Below, one piece after another: positions 58,370 to 64,000 of a DNA stretch of 64,000 nt. How positions within the stretch are numbered: position 1 is the first letter of the stretch; each line of letters opens with the position of its first letter. The translations under genes were made by a program, and so were the position numbers. This DNA is from Serratia sp. AKBS12. GTDB lineage: Bacteria > Pseudomonadota > Gammaproteobacteria > Enterobacterales > Enterobacteriaceae. The notes under the pieces are model-generated. The model was not told the DNA's origin and searched no databases. It was given only the letters and a program-made list of their open reading frames with translations. Location of the stretch: contig NZ_JANUSB010000015.1 of assembly GCF_024793895.1 (NCBI RefSeq), forward strand, positions 372,001 through 436,000, given 5' to 3'.

Positions 58370-61231
58370 TTGAAATATTTAGCCTCTTTCCGCACTACGT
58401 TAAAAATTTCCCGCTACCTGTTTCGGGTACTGGCGATTATGCTGTGGTCGCTGGGCGCGCTGCTCACCACGTTTTACATCCTCGATATCCTGCACGAAAA
58501 AGAGTCTGACCTGCGGCAGGAATACAATCTCAACTTCGATCAGGCACAGGGTTATATCCGTCATTCAGCTGATATTGTTCGTGATATCAAATATATGGCG
58601 GAAAACCGCCTGAACGGCTCGGTCAGCAGTCTCGATCTGTTCAGCGGCGTATTTCCCGGTAAGAGCGTGGAACCGGAGTTCTTCCCGCTGTACCCTGAAT
58701 CAGACTGCGCGCTGAACACCACCTATCGCAGTTCGCTCGATGCCCTCAGCGGGCTGATTCAATATTGGAAAGAAAACTTTGTTGCCGCCTACGATCTGAA
58801 CCGGGTGTTTTTCATCGGCGGCGACAGCCTGTGCATGGCCGAGTTCGGCAAGAGTAGCGGCGTGACCGACCGTGAAAACGTATTGAAGTCGTTGCATGAA
58901 CGCATTCTGAAGTACCGCAATGCTAAAAATCAGGACAAAGACAGTAACATCTATTGGGTAACGCCGAGCCAGCAACGGTCAGACGTCGGTTATCTGTACA
59001 TCCTGACGCCTATTTATATCGGCAATAAGCTGGAAGCGCTGCTGGGTATCGAGCAGACCATTCGTCTGGAAGATTTCATCACGCCGGGCAGTCTGCCGAT
59101 CGGCGTCGCGCTGCTGGATGAAAATAATCAGCCAATGCTGCGCCTGGCTGACGGCGAACGCTATGCGTCCTCGCTCACCAGTTATCCGGAAGATCACACC
59201 TATTTTGGCTACGTCGACAGTTATCATGATTTGATCCTGAAGAAAGCGCTGCCGCCATCGTCGTTGAGCATCGTCTATGCCTTGCCGGTGAAGAGCGTGA
59301 TCGAACGCTTTAAAATGCTGATCCTTAACGCGATACTGCTCAACCTACTGTCGGCTATCGTGCTGTTTACCCTGGCGTGGCTATTTGAGCGCAAAATGTT
59401 CCTGCCGGCGGAAGACAACGCGTTCCGGCTGGAGGAACACGAACAGTTCAACCGCAAGATTGTCGCATCGGCGCCGGTGGGTATCTGCATTCTACGCATC
59501 AGCGACGGCACCAACATCCTCAGTAACGAACTGGCGCATAACTACATCAATCTGTTGACCCAGGAAGACCGCGACCGCATTACGCGTATCATCTGCGAGC
59601 AGCAGGCGAACTTCGTTGATGTGATGACCAGCAACAATAACAATTTGCAAATCAGTTTCGTGCATTCCCGTTATCGTAACGAGGATGTGGCGATCTGCGT
59701 GCTGGTAGACGTCAGCGCGCGCGTCAAAATGGAAGAATCGCTACAGGAAATGGCCGCAGCCGCCGAACAGGCCAGCCAGTCGAAATCGATGTTCCTTGCC
59801 ACCGTCAGCCACGAATTGCGCACGCCGCTGTACGGCATTATCGGCAACCTGGATTTGTTACAGACCAAGGCGCTGCCGGAGGGCGTTGACCGCCTGGTTA
59901 ATGCCATGAACAACTCATCCGGTTTACTGTTGAAAATCATCAGCGATATTTTGGATTTTTCCAAGATTGAATCCGAACAGCTGAAGATTGAGCCGCGGGA
60001 ATTTTCCTGCCTGGAAGTCATCACCCATATTGCCGGCAACTATTTGCCGCTGGTGGTGAAAAAACGCCTGGGGTTGTACTGCTTTATCGAGCAGAACGTG
60101 CCGGAGCGGATTTCCGGCGATCCGGTGCGCTTGCAGCAGGTGCTGTCCAATCTGTTGAACAATGCCATCAAGTTCACCGATACCGGCTGCATTATCTTGC
60201 AGGTCGCTACGCACGGCAGCTATCTGGAGTTCAGCGTGCGCGATACGGGCGTCGGCATTCCCGAAAAAGAAATATCCCGCCTGTTCGATCCGTTCTTCCA
60301 GGTAGGCACCGGGGTGCAGCGTCATTTCCAGGGTACCGGCCTGGGGCTGGCGATCTGTGAGAAGCTTATCAATATGATGGACGGCGACATTGCGGTAGAG
60401 TCCGAGCCGGGTCTGGGCAGCATGTTCTCGATCCGCATTCCATTATTCGATGCGCAATACCCGGTGCCGCAACCGAGCGATACCTGGCAGGGTAGAACCC
60501 TGTGGCTGGAGATCCGCAACCAGCGACTGGAAAGTTACCTGATGGAAATCCTTGGCGGTTATGGCGCCACGGTGTTGCGCTATCAGGGCCAGGACACCAC
60601 GGCGCAAGACGTACTGCTCAGCGATTATGCGTTGCAGATCGCCACGCCGCTATTGGCGCAAATAGAGTTTTCCATTGACCATATTGGCCCGTCGAATGAA
60701 ACGCGCGCCGGGTACTGGATGCACAGCACTTCGACGCCGCGGGAAACCATCGGCTTGCTTAACCGACTGTTTGGGGTGCATGACGGTAGTGCCAAAACGC
60801 TGATGCAACTGCCGCTGCCGGTTAAGGCCAGCGCGGTGGATAACGGTGATATTCGCCTGCTGGTGGTTGATGACCACCCGATCAACCGCCGGCTGCTGTC
60901 CGATCAGTTGACGTCGCTCGGTTATCGGGTAATTACCGCCAATGATGGGGTTGATGCGCTGGGCGTGTTGAACCATAACCCGGTAGATATCGTACTGACC
61001 GACGTCAACATGCCGAATATGGACGGCTATCGCCTGACGCAGCGCTTGCGGCAGATGAATTTCACCTCACCGGTGATCGGCGTCACGGCCAACGCCCTGG
61101 CGGAAGAGAAACAACGCTGTATTGAAGCCGGGATGGATAATTGTTTGTCGAAACCGGTAACGCTGGAAACCCTGGAGCAGACGCTGGCGGTGTATTCAGC
61201 CATCGTGCGCAAGAATAATCAGCAGGCTTGA
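58370..61231 (+). CDS. rcsC: Hybrid sensor kinase RcsC
   Basis: A 953-residue inner-membrane hybrid histidine kinase of the Rcs phosphorelay. Two membrane segments (about residues 16-36 and 313-334) enclose a periplasmic sensor domain. The kinase core has H481 (VSHELRTPLYG), the ATP-binding N, G1 and G2 boxes (LLNNAIKFTD, DTGVGIP, GTGLGLA), and the C-terminal receiver has D878 (LTDVNMPNMDGY). The family begins with KYLASFRTT, so a TTG at 58370 was chosen as start; another TTG at 58355 would add five residues. The C-terminal half of the kinase-receiver linker is divergent. It is convergent with rcsB. Confidence 0.96.
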   Translation: MKYLASFRTTLKISRYLFRVLAIMLWSLGALLTTFYILDILHEKESDLRQEYNLNFDQAQGYIRHSADIVRDIKYMAENRLNGSVSSLDLFSGVFPGKSVEPEFFPLYPESDCALNTTYRSSLDALSGLIQYWKENFVAAYDLNRVFFIGGDSLCMAEFGKSSGVTDRENVLKSLHERILKYRNAKNQDKDSNIYWVTPSQQRSDVGYLYILTPIYIGNKLEALLGIEQTIRLEDFITPGSLPIGVALLDENNQPMLRLADGERYASSLTSYPEDHTYFGYVDSYHDLILKKALPPSSLSIVYALPVKSVIERFKMLILNAILLNLLSAIVLFTLAWLFERKMFLPAEDNAFRLEEHEQFNRKIVASAPVGICILRISDGTNILSNELAHNYINLLTQEDRDRITRIICEQQANFVDVMTSNNNNLQISFVHSRYRNEDVAICVLVDVSARVKMEESLQEMAAAAEQASQSKSMFLATVSHELRTPLYGIIGNLDLLQTKALPEGVDRLVNAMNNSSGLLLKIISDILDFSKIESEQLKIEPREFSCLEVITHIAGNYLPLVVKKRLGLYCFIEQNVPERISGDPVRLQQVLSNLLNNAIKFTDTGCIILQVATHGSYLEFSVRDTGVGIPEKEISRLFDPFFQVGTGVQRHFQGTGLGLAICEKLINMMDGDIAVESEPGLGSMFSIRIPLFDAQYPVPQPSDTWQGRTLWLEIRNQRLESYLMEILGGYGATVLRYQGQDTTAQDVLLSDYALQIATPLLAQIEFSIDHIGPSNETRAGYWMHSTSTPRETIGLLNRLFGVHDGSAKTLMQLPLPVKASAVDNGDIRLLVVDDHPINRRLLSDQLTSLGYRVITANDGVDALGVLNHNPVDIVLTDVNMPNMDGYRLTQRLRQMNFTSPVIGVTANALAEEKQRCIEAGMDNCLSKPVTLETLEQTLAVYSAIVRKNNQQA

Positions 61232-61278
61232 CGCTGGGGGGGCAAGTTGCGTGGCTGTGGCGGCAGGACAAGAATGAA

Positions 61279-61300
61279 ACAGGGGCCGTTTGGCCCCTGT
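61279..61300. terminator. Terminator between convergent rcsC and rcsB
   Basis: A 9-bp stem (ACAGGGGCC and GGCCCCTGT) with a GTTT loop, 47 bases after rcsC and 11 bases from the rcsB stop. In the rcsB direction it is followed by TTTCATT; the opposite side has few T. Confidence 0.7.
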
Positions 61301-61311
61301 AATGGTATCAA

Positions 61312-61962
61312 CTAGTCTTTACTCAACGGTGTCATGCTGACGGAAGACAGATAGTTGAGCAGGGCGATGTCATTGTCGACGCCCAGCTTCATCATCGCCG
61401 ACTTCTTCTGGCTACTGATGGTTTTGATACTGCGGTTCAGCTTCTTGGCGATCTCGGTCACCAGAAAACCCTCGGCGAACAGGCGCAACACTTCACTCTC
61501 TTTCGGTGACAGGCGTTTGTCGCCATAACCGCTGGCGCTGATTTTCTCCAACAGTTTGGAGACGCTTTCCGGCGTGAACTTTTTGCCTTTCTGCAGCGCG
61601 GCCAGCGCTTTTGGCAAGTCGGTCGGCGCACCCTGTTTCAGTACGATGCCTTCAATGTCCAGATCCAACACCGCGCTGAGAATGGCCGGGTTGTTGTTCA
61701 TGGTCAGAACGATGATCGACAACTGAGGATAGTGGCGCTTGATGTACTTGATCAGCGTAATGCCGTCGCCGTATTTGTCACCGGGCATGGAGAGGTCGGT
61801 GATCAAGACGTTGGCGTCCAGCTTGGCCAGACTGTTGATCAGTGCTGTTGAGTCTTCAAACTCCCCAACGACATTCACCCATTCAATTTGCTCGAGTGAC
61901 TTCCGGATGCCAAACAGTACGATAGGATGGTCATCAGCAATAATTACGTTCAGGTTATTCAT
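61312..61962 (-). CDS. rcsB: Response regulator RcsB
   Basis: A 216-residue LuxR/FixJ-type response regulator, the output of the Rcs system for capsule, motility and envelope genes. The receiver domain has the acidic pocket D10-D11 and the phosphoacceptor D56 (LITDLSMPGDKYGDG); the C-terminal helix-turn-helix (about 150-210) contains RLSPKESEVLRLFAEGFLV and NRSIKTISSQK. The length equals E. coli RcsB. It overlaps the end of rcsD by eight bases, so it is probably translated with it, although E. coli also has a promoter within rcsD. Confidence 0.98.
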   Translation of the reverse strand: MNNLNVIIADDHPIVLFGIRKSLEQIEWVNVVGEFEDSTALINSLAKLDANVLITDLSMPGDKYGDGITLIKYIKRHYPQLSIIVLTMNNNPAILSAVLDLDIEGIVLKQGAPTDLPKALAALQKGKKFTPESVSKLLEKISASGYGDKRLSPKESEVLRLFAEGFLVTEIAKKLNRSIKTISSQKKSAMMKLGVDNDIALLNYLSSVSMTPLSKD

Positions 61963-64000
61963 GTTGTTGGCTACCTTGCTGCAGCAGTCTACTGACGAAA
62001 AAATCAATCTGACTGATGTTGTTCTCGATCTTAAGCGCATCACCGTCTGCGATGTGCTGTTCTAGCGATTCACACAGTTGCTTGCCGGGAAGCAAATTTA
62101 ACATCGCAAACACCCCTTTCAGGCGGTGTGCGGTCTGAGACAAAGCAGCGAAATCACTGCTGCCCGCCTCAGTATACAGTTTTTTGACATCGTCGGGTAC
62201 TGTATCAATAAACAACCCATAGTAATCGCTTGATTTTAATTGTTTTTCATAGAGTTGGAGATCGTCGGTGGTCAGTTGCGCCGGAGTTTCCTCCTGATCC
62301 AGCGCCGCCATCTGCTGTTCAATCAGCATCAGAATGGCGTCGAGCAAGGCGCTGCCGAGATTATAATTTACCCGGATATAGCGCTTGTCGAGCTGCTGCC
62401 AGCCGGCTTCATCGCTGGCCAGCAGCAGGGTGTAATCGTCCGCGCGTTGGGGATTGTCGGTGAGCAACACGTCATAGTCACGATTGATCTGACGATCCTC
62501 GGCAATCAGGCAGTTGGCGCCGTAAGACTGCAGCTGGTGGGTGACGATGCCGCGGATTTCTTCCGACGTAATGTCCAGCAGCGCGCTAACGCCATCCAGC
62601 AATTTCTCCTGCTCTTCTTCTTCACGACGTTCGACTTCCATTGGCACACGAACGCTGTAGCGGGTACCGATATTGAGTTTGCTGCGGATATCCAACTGAC
62701 CATTGAGCTTTTTGCACAGCTGGTTACAGAGGAAGAAGGTCAGCCCCGAGCCGTGGTCGAAGCGATCGACCAGCGTCTGGCTGAGGAACGGATAGTTGAG
62801 GTTGCTGATTTCTTCGTTGGAAATGCCCGAGCCGGTATCGTTGATATGAAATACCAGGCGTTCTGGATGGTCGGGTTCATGATCGACAATTATCGAAATC
62901 TTGCCGTAGGCGGTAGTAATAATGGCGTAGCGCAGCAGCAGCGACAGCACCTTGCGCAAGGCATTGGCGTCGCCAATATAATTTTGCGCAACGTCGAGCT
63001 GGTAATGATTGAACAATGCTAGCCCTTTTTGATTGATCGATGGCAGCATTTCTTTCAGCAGGTCATCGACCAGCGTCCCCGGGTTGAAAGGCTGGCGCGA
63101 CGGTTGCCAATCCTGAGTTTCAAGACGGGTCAGCAGCGTGATGTTATCAATCAGCCCCGATACCGCAGCGGATTCGCTAACCAGCTGTGTCAGCAGCGCC
63201 TGCTGTTGCTCGGGATCGGGCTGGGTACGCAGACGATCGGCCAGATCGTGTATCTGCCTTACCGGCTGGTTCAGCTCGATGCCCAGGTTGTGCAACATCA
63301 ATTTGCGTGCCTGCACATTTTTGTCGTATTCGCGCCGTGCCTGTTGCAGCCGCTTGTTCACCATCACCTCTTTATCCTGATCGTTCAGCAGAAACAGGTA
63401 GGTTTCAGGTGACATATGGCTGCGGAAGATGCGTATTTCATACACTTCATTATTCACCGTGGCCTGAATGACGCCGTGGTGCTGTTCGGCCATATGCGCA
63501 ATTTTTTGCAGGCTCAGGTGCGGCAACAGATGTTCGGCAATCTTGTTGCTGGCGATCACCGCGCTGCTGGCAAAATCATACACCAGCAGTCCGGAGGGCA
63601 GGCTGGCGATGATCTCCTGATTCAGTGCTCGTTCGCTTGCCAGTTCTTCCGCCAGGTTTTCGCTGGGGTGAATGTATTGGTGACGGATAAAGTAAATACC
63701 GGCCAGCGACAGCATCAGCAACATCAGGTTGACCATCAACAGCCACATATTGTTGCGTAGCATATCAAGGGTCAGACTAAACAGGGATACGCGATACAGC
63801 AGGTTAAGTGGCGCATTTGGCAGCGCTGCGCTGAATTCGAGCCAACTGCCGGACAGGCTGGCCGTTGCGCCGTTTGCCGCGTCGCTGGCTACGTCACTGT
63901 CATCCAGATCGGCGTCATCGTCGGGCTGTAGCAGGAAGCTGGAGCGCGCCATATTGAATGGAATGATGTCGTTGATCGGCAGATCGAAGGCGATCACCGT
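61955..64000 (-). CDS. rcsD: Phosphotransfer protein RcsD, 3' part
   Basis: The frame runs out of the window at 64000; 681 residues of the protein, of about 890 in E. coli, are visible. A transmembrane helix (LMVNLMLLMLSLAGIYFIRH) separates the end of the periplasmic domain from a kinase-like region lacking the catalytic histidine and retaining a degenerate ATPase fold (NDTGSGIS, GSGLTFFLC). The C-terminal HPt domain has the phosphoacceptor histidine (codon at 62126-62128, TAHRLKGVFAML). It passes phosphate from RcsC to RcsB. The 3' end overlaps rcsB by eight bases. Confidence 0.96.
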   Translation of the reverse strand, partial: TVIAFDLPINDIIPFNMARSSFLLQPDDDADLDDSDVASDAANGATASLSGSWLEFSAALPNAPLNLLYRVSLFSLTLDMLRNNMWLLMVNLMLLMLSLAGIYFIRHQYIHPSENLAEELASERALNQEIIASLPSGLLVYDFASSAVIASNKIAEHLLPHLSLQKIAHMAEQHHGVIQATVNNEVYEIRIFRSHMSPETYLFLLNDQDKEVMVNKRLQQARREYDKNVQARKLMLHNLGIELNQPVRQIHDLADRLRTQPDPEQQQALLTQLVSESAAVSGLIDNITLLTRLETQDWQPSRQPFNPGTLVDDLLKEMLPSINQKGLALFNHYQLDVAQNYIGDANALRKVLSLLLRYAIITTAYGKISIIVDHEPDHPERLVFHINDTGSGISNEEISNLNYPFLSQTLVDRFDHGSGLTFFLCNQLCKKLNGQLDIRSKLNIGTRYSVRVPMEVERREEEEQEKLLDGVSALLDITSEEIRGIVTHQLQSYGANCLIAEDRQINRDYDVLLTDNPQRADDYTLLLASDEAGWQQLDKRYIRVNYNLGSALLDAILMLIEQQMAALDQEETPAQLTTDDLQLYEKQLKSSDYYGLFIDTVPDDVKKLYTEAGSSDFAALSQTAHRLKGVFAMLNLLPGKQLCESLEQHIADGDALKIENNISQIDFFVSRLLQQGSQQHE

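Overview
The window looks like a chromosomal segment of an enterobacterium close to Serratia. Most proteins match the Escherichia coli core set closely in length and motifs. The LysR regulator is of the LrhA/HexA/PecT type (called HexS in Serratia), the catalase is of the small Proteus mirabilis type, and ERIC repeats of the enterobacterial family sit inside the nuo operon. The genus is an inference from remembered protein similarity; no search was run.

Layout. 1-3023: end of yfbS, then yfbR and alaA on the minus strand. 3024-5515: lrhA, flanked by two long AT-rich non-coding stretches. 5516-20999: complete nuoA-N operon (13 genes, nuoC and nuoD fused) for respiratory complex I, ending in a strong terminator. 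Two places inside it are opened up by ERIC elements (nuoF/nuoG and nuoL/nuoM), while most other junctions overlap or are short. 21177-27301: accessory block with a LysR regulator, divergent from a thiamine-diphosphate enzyme, a small secreted cupin and a DMT-family transporter, followed by an MFS transporter. The 3' end of the thiamine-diphosphate gene carries a tandem duplication that has changed its C terminus. 27513-28429: ycdZ-like DUF1097 protein behind a CRP-type site, and elaB. 28547-37219: an 8.7-kb gene for an NdvB/Cgs-type cyclic beta-1,2-glucan synthase. 37505-44745: menaquinone genes menF, then menD-menH-menB-menC-menE. 44794-49813: catalase, yfaZ, tyrP and yfaY. 50254-54037: nrdA-nrdB-yfaE on the minus strand (class Ia ribonucleotide reductase and its maintenance ferredoxin). 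54477-58058: ubiG divergent from gyrA. 58370-64000: rcsC convergent with rcsB and the 3' part of rcsD (Rcs phosphorelay).

How the genes fit together. Complex I passes NADH electrons to quinones, and the men genes make the naphthoquinone and ubiG the ubiquinone that serve as acceptors, so much of the window concerns respiration. nrdAB, yfaE, yfbR and gyrA concern DNA precursors and topology. LrhA and the Rcs system are global regulators of motility and the cell surface. The glucan synthase would add a periplasmic cyclic glucan, but this is inferred from its family.

No rRNA, tRNA, CRISPR array, insertion sequence or prophage gene was seen. The most unusual items are the tandem duplication at the end of the thiamine-diphosphate gene with a possible 36-codon ORF behind it, the three ERIC elements inside nuo, and a perfect 22-bp palindrome upstream of nuoA.
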